A stretch of 64,000 nucleotides of DNA from Pantoea agglomerans (GTDB taxonomy: Bacteria > Pseudomonadota > Gammaproteobacteria > Enterobacterales > Enterobacteriaceae). Below the pieces are notes generated by a model. The model saw nothing but the letters and a program-made list of their open reading frames with translations. It was not told where the DNA came from and made no database searches. Below are positions 45,830 through 55,229 of the stretch, in pieces; positions within the stretch are counted from its first letter, which is position 1; each line of letters opens with the position of its first letter. The stretch is from assembly GCF_021397715.1 (NCBI RefSeq), contig NZ_CP090207.1, forward strand, positions 2,108,001-2,172,000, written 5' to 3'. A program made the position numbers and the translations under genes.

Positions 45830-46090
45830 CTAGCGTGACGTCAGGGTATGTTTCAGGGCCACGCTTTGCTGTTGATTAAGGCCGGATTTACCGTTCAGCG
45901 GACAGCAGGTATCGCAGCCCATCGCGCCTGGGTAATACTTTTTCGCCTGTAATAGAGCCGCGTTGACCTGATAAAAGCTGCCGAGAAACAGTCTGTCAGC
46001 GGGCAGCGGCAGAAACGCACAGCCAGCGGCATGGACCACATGGTTTTCGTTGTAGCCTGATTGTTTGTTCACGTAATAGTAGAGAGCCAC
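45830..46090 (-). CDS. Small Cys-rich conserved protein (86 aa)
   Basis: An 86-residue protein starting at GTG (46090) with AAAGGA 8 bases upstream. The pattern VHAAGCAFLPLPADRLFLGSF...AKKYYPGAMGCDTCC places Cys24, Cys59, Cys62 and Cys63 as probable metal or disulfide ligands. I recall small bacterial proteins with this C-x-x-LP...LG...C-x-x-CC pattern, of unknown function. The enclosing frame (45830-46369) is longer, but its first 90 codons run antisense to the end of ynfM and look random. A zinc-ribbon-like role is possible. Confidence 0.72.
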   Translation of the reverse strand: MALYYYVNKQSGYNENHVVHAAGCAFLPLPADRLFLGSFYQVNAALLQAKKYYPGAMGCDTCCPLNGKSGLNQQQSVALKHTLTSR

Positions 46091-46256
46091 AGGCGTTCCT
46101 TTTTGCTGTGTTAAGCGACAAATGTAAGCAAATATCACAATCAGACCGATTATAGCGGGAAAACCGCGTTTTGTTACGGCTGGATCTGAAGGTTGTGTCG
46201 CCTGCGGCAAAAGCGGCCCAAAAGCGTTCCGGGTCGCGCGGTCAGTCTGGCTGACC

Positions 46257-47510
46257 TCAGAGCTGTTTAGATTGCAGTCGCCACGCAACCAGCAGCGCCA
46301 GCAGCAGCAGGGCGCTGATAAACAGCGTGATGCCGATCCAGCCATAGTTGTGCCAGAACAGCCCGCCAAGCGTCCCGGCCACGCTGGAACCGACGTAATA
46401 GCTGAACAGATAGAGCGAAGAAGCCTGACCCCGCGCCCGACGCGCTCGCGGTCCTATCCAGCTGCTGGCCACCGCATGAGCAGCAAAAAAGCCGGCGGTG
46501 AATAGCATCATGCCAGGCAGAATCAGCCACAGCGAATTAAATGCAGTGAACAGCAGGCCTGCCAGCATAATCGCGGTGGCACCGAACATCACCGGGCCAC
46601 GGCCCATCCGGCCGGTTAACGCACCCGCTTTGGGGGAACTCCAGGAACCGGTGAGGTAGACCACTGACAGCAGGCCCACAACGGCCTGACTCAGGTGCCA
46701 GGGCGCAGCCAGCAGGCGATAGCCGATGTAGTTAAACAGGGTGACGAACGCGCCCATCAGCAGAAACCCTTCAGCAAACAGCCACGGCAACCCTTCATCG
46801 CGCCAGTGCAGGCGAAAATTAATCAGCAGGTTGCGCGGGCGCAGCGAGGTGGCGCGAAAATGGCGCGACGGTGGCAGGATTTTCCAGAACATCAGCGCCG
46901 AGGCCAGTGAAAAACAGCCGATAACCGCAATCGCAACGCGCCAGGAGTAGAAGTCAGTCAGAACGCCACTCAGCAGGCGACCACTCATGCCGCCGATTGA
47001 GTTGCCGCTGATATAGAGCCCCATCGAGAACGCGACAACCCGCGGTGACATCTCCTCGCTCAGATAGGTCATGCCGACCGCTGCGACGCCGCTCAGTGAC
47101 AGCCCCATCAGCGCGCGCATAATCAGAATGCCGTGCCAGCTGGTCATGGTGGCGGAGATCAGCGTACAAATCGCCGCCAGCATCAGGGCGGTCACCATCA
47201 CAGATTTACGCCCGACGGCATCAGAGAGCGGCCCGGTTACCAGCAGGCCGAGCGCCATCAGCCCGGTGGAGATAGAGAGCGACAGGCTGCTGGCCGCTGG
47301 CGACACGCCAAACTGCTGTGACAGCACCGGCAAAATCGGTTGCACACAATAGAGCAGGGCAAAGGTCGCCAGACCGGCTGAAAACAGGGCCAGCGTGACG
47401 CGCATAAATTGCGGCGTACCGCGGGTAATCCAGCCTGATGAGGCTGGTGATGCTGTCGGTCTGCCGGCAACCTGATCCTCGACGGTAGCGGCCTGAGTAG
47501 TGCGACTCAC
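46257..47510 (-). CDS. ynfM: MFS transporter YnfM
   Basis: A 417-residue 12-helix MFS transporter with the same length as and clear similarity to E. coli YnfM. It has LLVTGPLSDAVGRKSVM in the 2-3 loop and AVGMTYLSEEMSPR in helix 4-5. Its substrate is unknown; E. coli YnfM is a putative exporter. It is divergent from ynfL, whose LysR product probably controls it. Confidence 0.9.
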   Translation of the reverse strand: MSRTTQAATVEDQVAGRPTASPASSGWITRGTPQFMRVTLALFSAGLATFALLYCVQPILPVLSQQFGVSPAASSLSLSISTGLMALGLLVTGPLSDAVGRKSVMVTALMLAAICTLISATMTSWHGILIMRALMGLSLSGVAAVGMTYLSEEMSPRVVAFSMGLYISGNSIGGMSGRLLSGVLTDFYSWRVAIAVIGCFSLASALMFWKILPPSRHFRATSLRPRNLLINFRLHWRDEGLPWLFAEGFLLMGAFVTLFNYIGYRLLAAPWHLSQAVVGLLSVVYLTGSWSSPKAGALTGRMGRGPVMFGATAIMLAGLLFTAFNSLWLILPGMMLFTAGFFAAHAVASSWIGPRARRARGQASSLYLFSYYVGSSVAGTLGGLFWHNYGWIGITLFISALLLLALLVAWRLQSKQL

Positions 47511-47607
47511 GATCTTTCCTTTAGTGATAAAAAAACCTGTCGTCAGCTTAAAAAAGGGTGATTATGATGTCTAATATATTAATAATCTCAAATAAGACGT
47601 TTAACAT

Positions 47608-48501
47608 ATGAATATTGAGCTGCGTCACCTGCGCTACTTCATTGCCGTGGCCGAAGAATTGCATTTTGGCCGGGCGGCGTTGCGACTGAATATCTCTCAG
47701 CCACCCCTGAGCCAGCAGATTATTCAGCTGGAAAATGAGACCGGAGCCCGTCTGTTTAATCGCACCAACCGCAGCGTGCAGCTGACGGCTGCCGGACAGC
47801 AGCTGTTGCAGGATGCCCGCGCAATCCTGTTGCAGGTTGAACAGGCGTCAGATCGGGCGGCGCGGCTGCATCGCGGTGAAGAGGGCGAACTGCGCATCGG
47901 TTTTACCTCTTCGGCACCCTTTACCGCAGTGGTGTCAGATGCGCTCTACCAGTTCCGTCAGCGCTGGCCGCAGGTGCATATTCAGATGCAGGAGATCAAT
48001 ACCCGTCAGCAGCTGGCACCGCTTCATGATGGGCGGCTGGACCTCGGGGTGATGCGCAACACGCCGTTACCGGCGGATTTACGCCACCAGCTGCTGCTGA
48101 GCGAGCCGCTCTATGCGGTGGTGCACTGGGCCCATCCGCTGGCGACAGCAGAGAAAATCTCCGTTGCCGCGCTGGCGGCTGAGCCTTTTGTCTTTTTTGA
48201 TCCCCAGGTCGGCACCGCGCTCTACAGTGAGATTCTGGCGCTGCTGCACCGTTATCAGATTAAACCCTACATCACCCAGGAAGTGGGCGAGGCGATGACT
48301 ATTCTGGGACTGGTGGCGACCGGGTTAGGCGTGTCGATTTTGCCAGCCTCTTTTCGCCGGGCGCAGCTGGCGGATGTGGTCTGGCTGCCGCTGGAAGAGC
48401 GCGATGCCCTTTCCGAGCTCTGGCTGGTCTGGTCCGCAGAGCGCGAAATAAATGAACAGATGCGCCATATGATGGCGTTGCTGCAGCAAAATAAGGCGTA
48501 A
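47608..48501 (+). CDS. ynfL: LysR regulator YnfL
   Basis: A 297-residue LysR-type regulator matching E. coli YnfL in length, position and sequence (MNIELRHLRYFIAVAEELHFGRAALRLNISQPPLSQQIIQLE). It resembles the BenM/CatM branch. It is divergent from ynfM. The 97-base gap contains an imperfect inverted repeat, GTCTAA (47569-47574) and TAAGAC (47593-47598), that could be its site. Confidence 0.9.
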   Translation: MNIELRHLRYFIAVAEELHFGRAALRLNISQPPLSQQIIQLENETGARLFNRTNRSVQLTAAGQQLLQDARAILLQVEQASDRAARLHRGEEGELRIGFTSSAPFTAVVSDALYQFRQRWPQVHIQMQEINTRQQLAPLHDGRLDLGVMRNTPLPADLRHQLLLSEPLYAVVHWAHPLATAEKISVAALAAEPFVFFDPQVGTALYSEILALLHRYQIKPYITQEVGEAMTILGLVATGLGVSILPASFRRAQLADVVWLPLEERDALSELWLVWSAEREINEQMRHMMALLQQNKA

Positions 48502-48595
48502 CTTCGGCCAGTCTCCACGACAATATGTGCGATAAATCACATTTCTAATCAAATATTTGACGCTGCCGCCTGATCTGCCTCACCATGACGCATGT

Positions 48596-48617
48596 TTATT
48601 TAGAAGCGCGAAAATAA
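48596..48617 (+). promoter_or_regulatory. Putative Mlc autoregulatory operator
   Basis: TTATTT (48596-48601), nine bases, then AAAATAA (48611-48617) is a symmetric AT-armed site like those bound by Mlc and NagC. It ends 14 bases before the mlc GTG. E. coli mlc is autoregulated, which supports the reading. Confidence 0.45.
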
Positions 48618-48631
48618 CCGGGAGCAGGGTT

Positions 48632-49849
48632 GTGAATCTGGACAGTCAACCTGGCCATATTGACCAAATTAAGCAAACCAATGCAGGCGTCGTTTACCGA
48701 TTAATTGATCAATACGGTCCTATTTCGCGCATCGAACTTTCCCGACGCGCCCAGCTTGCGCCGGCCAGTATCACCAAGATCGTCCGTGAAATGCTGGATG
48801 CCCATCTGGTCCAGGAAACGGAGTTTCAGGAGCCAGGCAGCCGGGGTCGTCCGGCGATTGGGCTGATTCTGGATACCGATGCCTGGCACTATCTGGCGAT
48901 TCGCCTTCATCGCGGTGCCATGACCTTTACCCTGCGTGACCTCAGCAGCCGCGAACTGGCAGAAGATACGCTGCCGCTGCCGGACGAAGCGGCGCAGCCG
49001 CTACTGACCGCGCTGATTGAACAGGTTGACGCCTTCTTTATTCGTCATCAGCAGAAGCTGGAACGCCTGACCGCCATCGCGGTCACCCTGCCGGGCTTAA
49101 TTAACGCCGCCTCTGGCGTGGTGCATCGCCTGCCGGGCTATCAGGTGCGTGACATGCCGCTGGGTGACGCGCTGGCAGCCCGTACCGGCTTACCGGTGTT
49201 TGTGCAGCATGATATTTCCGCCTGGACGCTGGCCGAATCGCTGTTCGGTGCTTCTCGCGGCGCCGAAGATGTGATTCAGATTGTGATTGATGAAACGGTA
49301 GGGGCTGGCGTTATCAGCGGCGGTCAGCTGCTGCATAAACGCGGCCGGGCGCTGGTGGAGATCGGCCATACTCAGATCGATCCTTACGGTCAGCAGTGTT
49401 ACTGCGGGAATCATGGCTGTCTTGAGACGGTCGCTAGCATCGGCAGTTTGCTGGCGCTGGCTGCTCAGCGTCTGCCGACCCAGCCCGACAGCCTGCTTAA
49501 TCAGCAGCCGCTGACGCTGGCATCGCTCTGTGAGGCGGCCCAGGCGGGCGATCGGCTGGCACGCGATACCATCGCCAGCGTCGGGCATCATGTCGGGCGA
49601 ATTCTGGCGATGATGGTCAATATCTTTAATCCGCAACAGATTCTTATTGGTTCGCCGCTGAATGCCGCGGCAGAGGTGCTGTTTCCGGCGGTCAGCAACA
49701 CCATTCTGCAACAGTCTCTGCCGGCCTACAGTGCCGTTATCCAGCTGGCACCCACCGCCTTTAGCGAGCCAGGCACGCTGGGTGGCGCGGCGCTGATTAA
49801 GGACGCGCTCTATAGCGGTTACCTGTTAGTGAAGCTATTGCAAGGTTAA
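48632..49849 (+). CDS. mlc: ROK-family repressor Mlc
   Basis: Mlc (DgsA) represses ptsG, ptsHI, manXYZ and malT and is inactivated by sequestration to dephosphorylated EIICB(Glc). The 405 residues match E. coli Mlc (406). The N-terminal winged helix is PISRIELSRRAQLAPASITKIVREML. A ROK domain carries the zinc cluster EIGHTQIDPYGQQCYCGNHGCLET. The start is GTG at 48632, with GGAG and AGG upstream; the longer open frame from 48557 has no homology. bioD2 follows it. Confidence 0.95.
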   Translation: MNLDSQPGHIDQIKQTNAGVVYRLIDQYGPISRIELSRRAQLAPASITKIVREMLDAHLVQETEFQEPGSRGRPAIGLILDTDAWHYLAIRLHRGAMTFTLRDLSSRELAEDTLPLPDEAAQPLLTALIEQVDAFFIRHQQKLERLTAIAVTLPGLINAASGVVHRLPGYQVRDMPLGDALAARTGLPVFVQHDISAWTLAESLFGASRGAEDVIQIVIDETVGAGVISGGQLLHKRGRALVEIGHTQIDPYGQQCYCGNHGCLETVASIGSLLALAAQRLPTQPDSLLNQQPLTLASLCEAAQAGDRLARDTIASVGHHVGRILAMMVNIFNPQQILIGSPLNAAAEVLFPAVSNTILQQSLPAYSAVIQLAPTAFSEPGTLGGAALIKDALYSGYLLVKLLQG

Positions 49850-49962
49850 GCCAGACTAATCTTGCGCTAACGCAATCTGTTCTCATCAACCATTCCTTAA
49901 AATGCCGCTTATCCGCACGGTTAATCGTCGATTAGCCATTAACGGTTTAAGAGGAGAGTGGA

Positions 49963-50661
49963 GTGAAGAGACTATTTGTTACCGGCACCGATACCGCAGT
50001 GGGTAAAACCGTGGTGTCACGCGCCCTGTTACAAAGTTTTATCAAGGCAAACTTCAGTGCGGTCGGGTACAAACCCGTGGCGCGCTGCGCAGTGAAAACC
50101 GCTGACGGCCTGCGCAATAAAGATGCGCAGGTGCTGCAAAGCGCGTCCTCTGTGGCATTGCCGTATCAGGCCATCAATCCGCTGCTGTTTGAAGAGCAGG
50201 AAATCTCAACCCACAACGGCCCGATTATTGATTATGACGCTCTGACTCAGGGCTTAACCAACCTGACGCAGCAGGCGGACCGGGTGGTGGTCGAAGGCAC
50301 CGGTGGCTGGCGTAGCCTGATGAACGATGCGCGGCCGCTCTCCTGCTGGGTCATCGAGCAGCAACTCCCGGTGGTGCTGGTGGTTGGCATCCAGCCGGGC
50401 TGCATCAGCCATGCGCTCTTAACGGCAGAGGCTATCCTGCAGGATGGATTACCGCTGGTTGGCTGGGTTGCTAACCGCATCAATCCGGGGCTGGCGCAGT
50501 ACAGCGACATCATAGAAGTGCTGCGTGAAAAAATTCGTGCGCCACTGCTGGGTGAACTGCCTTATCTGCCGCGTGCAGAGCAGCGCGATCTGACGCCCTA
50601 TATCGATATTTCACTGCTGGATCGGCCTGACCTGCACGCTGTGAGTGCAAAGATCGCCTGA
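49963..50661 (+). CDS. bioD2: ATP-dependent dethiobiotin synthetase BioD2
   Basis: A 232-residue BioD paralogue (YnfK in E. coli). It has the P-loop VTGTDTAVGKTVVSRAL and the EGTGGWRSLMNDARPLSCWV active-site segment. BioD forms the ureido ring of dethiobiotin from diaminopelargonate, CO2 and ATP. This second copy is conserved beside mlc, and its physiological role is not settled. The start is GTG at 49963, with GAGGAG 8 bases upstream. Confidence 0.93.
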   Translation: MKRLFVTGTDTAVGKTVVSRALLQSFIKANFSAVGYKPVARCAVKTADGLRNKDAQVLQSASSVALPYQAINPLLFEEQEISTHNGPIIDYDALTQGLTNLTQQADRVVVEGTGGWRSLMNDARPLSCWVIEQQLPVVLVVGIQPGCISHALLTAEAILQDGLPLVGWVANRINPGLAQYSDIIEVLREKIRAPLLGELPYLPRAEQRDLTPYIDISLLDRPDLHAVSAKIA

Positions 50662-50842
50662 TCATGAAACAAAATAACTCATATCTGCCGGTAGTGAACG
50701 TAACGTTGCAGGTTGATTACCGGCGTGTCACAAAAATATTATCTTAAATATTCAATCACCTGGCGGGAAAAGCGAGGTGAGGCTGACGTGATGGCGTAAA
50801 AAATGCATTAACTCCGCTAATAACTGTTGCCGGAGCACCATC

Positions 50843-52231
50843 ATGTCGCAATCGCACGAGAAAGGTTTGTTGTACGGACTTGACGCCCGTATTGGTCCCG
50901 TCCCGGCGTTTTTCGCCGCCTTACAGCATCTGCTGGCCAGCGTCGTCGGGATCATCACGCCGCCGTTAATTATCGGTTCGGTGCTGGGTCTGCAGGCCTA
51001 TATCCCTTATCTGATTAGCATGTCCCTGTTTGTTTCAGGCCTGGGGACATTCCTGCAGGCCAGGCGTTTTATGGGCGTCGGGGCGGGCATGATCTGCCTG
51101 CAGGGCACCAGCTTTGCCTTTCTTGGCGTGCTGATATCGGGCGGGCTGATGGTGAAAGCGCGCGGGGGATCGCCTGAAGAGATCCTGGCGATGCTGTTCG
51201 GCTGCAACCTGGTGGCGGCACTGATCCCGATTCTGATCAGCCGCTGCGTGGGTCAGTTACGAAAAGTGCTGACGCCGGTGGTGACCGGCACGGTGATTAC
51301 TCTGATCGGTATCAGCCTGATTAAAGTCAGCATTACCGACTGGGCTGGCGGACACAACGCCCGCGATTTTGGCGCGCCGGGCAATCTGGCGCTGGGTGGG
51401 CTGACGCTGCTGGTGATTGTGGCGCTGAACCGTTCGCGCAACCGCTGGGCGCGCCTGATTGCGGTCGTGACCGGTATTGTGGTCGGCTGCATTGCAGCGG
51501 CATTAACCGGCCATCTGCAGCTGAAAGCGCCTGACAGCAGCGACTGGCTGGTGCTGCCTGCCTTGTTTAAGTTTGGCTTTGCCTTTGACTGGACCCTTTT
51601 CCTGCCGATTGCGCTGGTCTCGGTCATTGCCGTGATTGAGGCGGTAGGGGATCTCACAGCGAATTGCCTGATTTCACAACAGCCCATCAGCGGCGCGGCG
51701 TTTCAGCAGCGGCTGCAGGGCGGTATCGTCGCCGACGGCCTGAGCTGCGTGCTGGCTGCGATCTTCTCGGCCTTTCCCAACACCACCTTTGCGCAAAACA
51801 ATGGCGTGATCCAGATGACCGGTGTCGCCAGCCGTTATGTCGGGATGGTACTGGGCATGATGCTGGCGCTGCTCGGCCTGTTCCCGGCGATTGGCTCACT
51901 GTTGCAGCAAATCCCGCCGCCGGTACTGGGCGGGGCGACGATTGTCATGTTCGGCAGCGTGGTTGCGGCGGGCATCCGGGTGATGACGCAAACGCCATTA
52001 GGCCGTCGTGAGATGCTGATCGTGGCGGTGTCGTTTGGCGTCGGTCTGGGCGTTGAAGCGGTGCCGGAGGTGCTGAAGCAGCTTCCGCCGCTGATCAATA
52101 CCTTGTTTGGTCATGCGGTGACCACTGGCGGACTGCTGGCGATCCTGCTGAATATGGTGCTACCAGACGAGGCGCGTGCCGAAACGGCGTCAGAGGCGTC
52201 AGCGCTGAGCGGCAGCGAAGAACAGGCATAA
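50843..52231 (+). CDS. NCS2 purine permease, xanthine type (XanQ/XanP-like)
   Basis: A 462-residue permease of the nucleobase-ascorbate (NCS2) family with about 14 membrane segments. The signature QNNGVIQMTG agrees with the xanthine-specific E. coli XanQ/XanP motif (Q-N-x-G-x4-T-G), and the surrounding ASRYVG is also typical. Helix 1 contains the conserved ALQHLLASVVGIITPPLI. It probably imports xanthine with protons. The purine catabolic genes guaD-xdhAB lie 9 kb away on the same strand. Which of XanQ or XanP it is cannot be decided here. Confidence 0.87.
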   Translation: MSQSHEKGLLYGLDARIGPVPAFFAALQHLLASVVGIITPPLIIGSVLGLQAYIPYLISMSLFVSGLGTFLQARRFMGVGAGMICLQGTSFAFLGVLISGGLMVKARGGSPEEILAMLFGCNLVAALIPILISRCVGQLRKVLTPVVTGTVITLIGISLIKVSITDWAGGHNARDFGAPGNLALGGLTLLVIVALNRSRNRWARLIAVVTGIVVGCIAAALTGHLQLKAPDSSDWLVLPALFKFGFAFDWTLFLPIALVSVIAVIEAVGDLTANCLISQQPISGAAFQQRLQGGIVADGLSCVLAAIFSAFPNTTFAQNNGVIQMTGVASRYVGMVLGMMLALLGLFPAIGSLLQQIPPPVLGGATIVMFGSVVAAGIRVMTQTPLGRREMLIVAVSFGVGLGVEAVPEVLKQLPPLINTLFGHAVTTGGLLAILLNMVLPDEARAETASEASALSGSEEQA

Positions 52232-52508
52232 CCTTTTTTAACAGCACGCACTGAAGCTCAGAGCAGGTTGATGCCGCTCCGGGGCAGGCAATCCGCAGCG
52301 CTGTACAGAATGAAGGAGAGCCCGCAGCACGCGGGCGACAGGCGGGGCGACACAGGATGTGCCATCCCGGCGGTCCGTCAGGCAGAATAAAGTGAAGGTA
52401 CCGCGCGATGACCGCCAGCACGGAGCGGCACCAGAGTGCGTTATCACCGGTTGCCTCACTGACGGGCATCAGGGCCGTGATGGCCCTTTTTTTATGACGG
52501 ATTTTTCA
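52232..52508 (+). other. Non-coding stretch ending in a strong terminator
   Basis: The 277 bases after the permease stop contain no convincing gene. They end in AGGGCC-GTGAT-GGCCCT followed by seven T (52471-52494), a good plus-strand terminator about 240 bases beyond the stop codon. The interval also has several GC-rich inverted segments (near 52320-52365). Either the permease transcript has a long structured 3' region or a separate small RNA is made here. Confidence 0.4.
52471..52494 (+). terminator. Rho-independent terminator after the purine permease region
   Basis: A 6-bp GC stem (AGGGCC 52471-52476 with GGCCCT 52482-52487) and a GTGAT loop, followed directly by TTTTTTT. It acts on plus-strand transcription. 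On the minus strand it lies just past the osmV stop but has no U run. Confidence 0.75.
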
Positions 52509-53645
52509 TTACGGATTCAGGCGGCGGCGGGTCCGGCCTGAACTGAGGTAGTCCGCGATATAATCCTGCGAAATTTCACCGCTGTAGCGGCCCTCTTCAT
52601 CGACGATCGGCATCCAGACGGTATTGTGCTCATACAGTTTTGACAGCACCACGCGCAGGTTCTCTTCCGCTTTACCGGTCACCTTAAAGGTGTGCAGGCG
52701 TTCTTCACAGCGGCCGCTGGCGTGACGCGCTTCACGTCGCTTCACAAAGCCGAGCGGTTTGCCATCCTCATCCACCACGGTGATCGAGCGCATGTCATTC
52801 TCATCCATGGTGCCGAAAGCCTCTTCGAGCGGAGTGGAACGCCGGACGGTGATGGTCGGCTGCTGATCGGTCACGTCACCCGCCTGCACCAGCAGCAGGC
52901 GCTTCAGCGTCCGGTCCTGGCCGACAAAGGAGCCAACAAAATCATTGGCCGGCGTCGCCAGCAGCTCATCCGGACTGGCGCACTGCACGATTTTCCCCTG
53001 ACCAAAGACCGCAATCCGGTCACCCAGCTTCAGCGCTTCGTCGATGTCATGGCTCACCAGCATCACGGTTTTCTTCAGCTGACGCTGCATATCGAGAAAC
53101 TCGTTCTGGATCACTTCGCGGTTGATCGGGTCAACGGCACCAAAAGGCTCATCCATCAGCAGCACCGGTGGATCTGCCGCCAGCGCACGAATCACGCCGA
53201 TACGCTGCTGCTGGCCGCCTGACATTTCACGCGGATAGCGATGCAGGAATTTGCTCGGGTCGAGCGCCACCATGCTCATCAGTTCGGTGGCCCGTTCCCG
53301 GCAGCGCTTCTTGTCCCAGCCCAGCATACGCGGCACCACGGTTATGTTCTCTTCGATGGTCATGTTCGGGAACAGACCGATCTGCTGGATTACGTAACCG
53401 ATGTTGCGGCGCAGGGTGGTGGTATCCTGGTTACTGGTGTCTTCGCCATTAATCAGAATCCGGCCGCTGGTCGCCGGGATCAGCCGGTTAATCATCTTCA
53501 GGGTGGTGGTTTTGCCGCAGCCCGACGGTCCAAGCAATACGCACATCTCACCGGCAGGGACTTCCAGGCTGACATTATCCACGGCTTTCATGGTGGTGCC
53601 GTTTTTCTGGGTAAAGGTTTTCGTCAGGTTTTCCAGTGTAATCAT
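52509..53645 (-). CDS. osmV: Osmoprotectant ABC transporter ATPase OsmV
   Basis: A 378-residue ABC ATPase of the OpuA/ProV branch: Walker A GPSGCGKTT, signature MSGGQQQR, Walker B PPVLLMDEP and the C-terminal tandem CBS domains (about 255-370), which in OpuA sense ionic strength. It forms the energising subunit of the OsmU system, which imports glycine betaine and choline-O-sulfate in Salmonella. It is last in the four-gene operon; its ATG overlaps the osmW stop by 1 base (TAATG on the minus strand). Confidence 0.88.
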   Translation of the reverse strand: MITLENLTKTFTQKNGTTMKAVDNVSLEVPAGEMCVLLGPSGCGKTTTLKMINRLIPATSGRILINGEDTSNQDTTTLRRNIGYVIQQIGLFPNMTIEENITVVPRMLGWDKKRCRERATELMSMVALDPSKFLHRYPREMSGGQQQRIGVIRALAADPPVLLMDEPFGAVDPINREVIQNEFLDMQRQLKKTVMLVSHDIDEALKLGDRIAVFGQGKIVQCASPDELLATPANDFVGSFVGQDRTLKRLLLVQAGDVTDQQPTITVRRSTPLEEAFGTMDENDMRSITVVDEDGKPLGFVKRREARHASGRCEERLHTFKVTGKAEENLRVVLSKLYEHNTVWMPIVDEEGRYSGEISQDYIADYLSSGRTRRRLNP

Positions 53646-54292
53646 TATCGAATTCCCTTAGGAGTCAGCGCCTGCTGCAAACGGTGCAGCAGCCAGTCAA
53701 GAACAATTGCCAGCAGGCAAATCATTAACGCCCCGGCGATTAACATACGAATATCACTGCCGCTGATGCCATCCAGCAGCAGCTGGCCCAGCCCACCGGC
53801 GCCAATCACCGCAGCGATCGCCATCACGCCGACGTTCATCACCACCGCGGTGCGGATGCCGCCAAAGATCACCGGCAGGGCCATCGGAATTTCCACCCAG
53901 CGTAACCGCTGCCAGAAAGTCATGCCGATGCCGCGACCGGCTTCACGCAGACCGCCGGGCAGGTTCTCCAGCGCGGTATGGGTGTTACGCACAATCGGCA
54001 GCAGCGAGTAGAGAAACACCGCAGTAATCGCTGGCAGCGCACCAATGCCCTGACCGATCAGCGAAAACAGCGGGATCATCAGGCCAAACAGCGCGATGGT
54101 CGGGATGGTCAGCACCACGGTGGCAATACCGAGGATCGGCGTCGCCAGCCAGCGCACCCGGACAATCAGAATGCCGAGCGGCACGCCGATGACAATTGCC
54201 AGCCCGACAGCGACCAGCACCAGCCAGGTGTGTTGCCAGCTCAGCGTCAGCAGGCTGCTCCAGTTATCCATGATGTAGTGAAGGGTATCCAC
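53645..54292 (-). CDS. osmW: Osmoprotectant ABC transporter permease OsmW
   Basis: A 215-residue ProW-type membrane permease with five or six helices and the EAA-type loop LREAGRGIGMTFWQRLRWVEIPMALPVIFGGIRTAVVMNVGVMAI. It pairs with OsmY to form the channel of the OsmU transporter. It starts 9 bases after the osmX stop and overlaps osmV by 1 base. Confidence 0.88.
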   Translation of the reverse strand: MDTLHYIMDNWSSLLTLSWQHTWLVLVAVGLAIVIGVPLGILIVRVRWLATPILGIATVVLTIPTIALFGLMIPLFSLIGQGIGALPAITAVFLYSLLPIVRNTHTALENLPGGLREAGRGIGMTFWQRLRWVEIPMALPVIFGGIRTAVVMNVGVMAIAAVIGAGGLGQLLLDGISGSDIRMLIAGALMICLLAIVLDWLLHRLQQALTPKGIR

Positions 54293-54301
54293 AGTGCCTC
54301 C

Positions 54302-55213
54302 TTACAGCATGTTTTTAGATTTAAGGAAATCACGCGCCACCTGTTCCGGTGACTGGTGATCGATATCGACCCGCTTGTTCATCTCGGTGATCGACTCATC
54401 GGTAATCAGTGGGGAGAGCTGGTTCAGCGCCGCTTCCAGGCCAGGATGGCTCTCCAGCACATCCTTACGCACCACCGGCGTGACGTTATAGCTCGGGAAG
54501 AAATGCTTATCATCCTCCAGCACTTTCAGGTCAAAGCCTTTCACCCGGCCGTCGGTGGTGTAGATCAGACCGGCATCGACGAAGCCATCGCGGATGGCGT
54601 TATAGACCAGGCCAGGGTCCATCTGGCGGATCTGCGGCCGATCCAGCGCCAGGTTGTAAGTCTTCTGCAGCGGCTTCATGCCGTCTGAGCGGCCTGAAAA
54701 CTCCAGGTCCAGCCCCAGTCGCCAGTTATGGTCGGGATCGCGCTGGCGCACCTGTTCAATTTTGGCCACCAGTTGCGACATCGTGGTGATGCCCTCTTTC
54801 TCTGCCCGCTGCCGGGTCATGGCGAAAGCATAGGTATTGTTCATCGGGGCGGGCTGAAGCCACACCAGGCCCAGTTTCGCATCGAGTTTTTTAACCGTGT
54901 CATAGGCCTGCTCTGACGACATCGGCTGGTTGATATGGTTGAAAATGATCAGTGAAGTTCCGGTGTACTCCCACGTCATATCGATCTGCTTATTCAGCAG
55001 CGCATTCCGGCCAATAGTGGTGGCGATATTGCGCTTTGGGATCACCTCAAAGCCTTTCTTCTGTAACCACAGCACCGTCATCGCCGACAGGATGTGCTGC
55101 TCGGTAAAGCTCTTGGTGGCCATCACCAGCGGGGCCGCCGCCTGGGCGGTCTGACTTAATGCCAGCGTCGCCAGCAGGGTCAGGGCACTCTTTTTTATCC
55201 AGCGCGTAAGCAT
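54302..55213 (-). CDS. osmX: Osmoprotectant ABC transporter binding protein OsmX
   Basis: A 303-residue periplasmic binding protein of the ProX/OpuAC-type family ([14 protein letters not shown] start [24 protein letters not shown]). The signal peptide is [28 protein letters not shown] at 55213 is chosen because it begins the signal peptide. The longer frame from 55318 runs into osmY and would add 35 improbable residues (Arg/Trp/Cys-rich). It presents osmoprotectants to OsmW and OsmY. Confidence 0.88.
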   Translation of the reverse strand: MLTRWIKKSALTLLATLALSQTAQAAAPLVMATKSFTEQHILSAMTVLWLQKKGFEVIPKRNIATTIGRNALLNKQIDMTWEYTGTSLIIFNHINQPMSSEQAYDTVKKLDAKLGLVWLQPAPMNNTYAFAMTRQRAEKEGITTMSQLVAKIEQVRQRDPDHNWRLGLDLEFSGRSDGMKPLQKTYNLALDRPQIRQMDPGLVYNAIRDGFVDAGLIYTTDGRVKGFDLKVLEDDKHFFPSYNVTPVVRKDVLESHPGLEAALNQLSPLITDESITEMNKRVDIDHQSPEQVARDFLKSKNML

Positions 55214-55229
55214 CGCAAATTCCTTATTG

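Noticed and set aside
52095..52469. 124-codon minus-strand frame after the purine permease
   Set aside because: It overlaps the permease gene by 137 bases and has a random-looking Arg/Pro/Ser/Cys composition.
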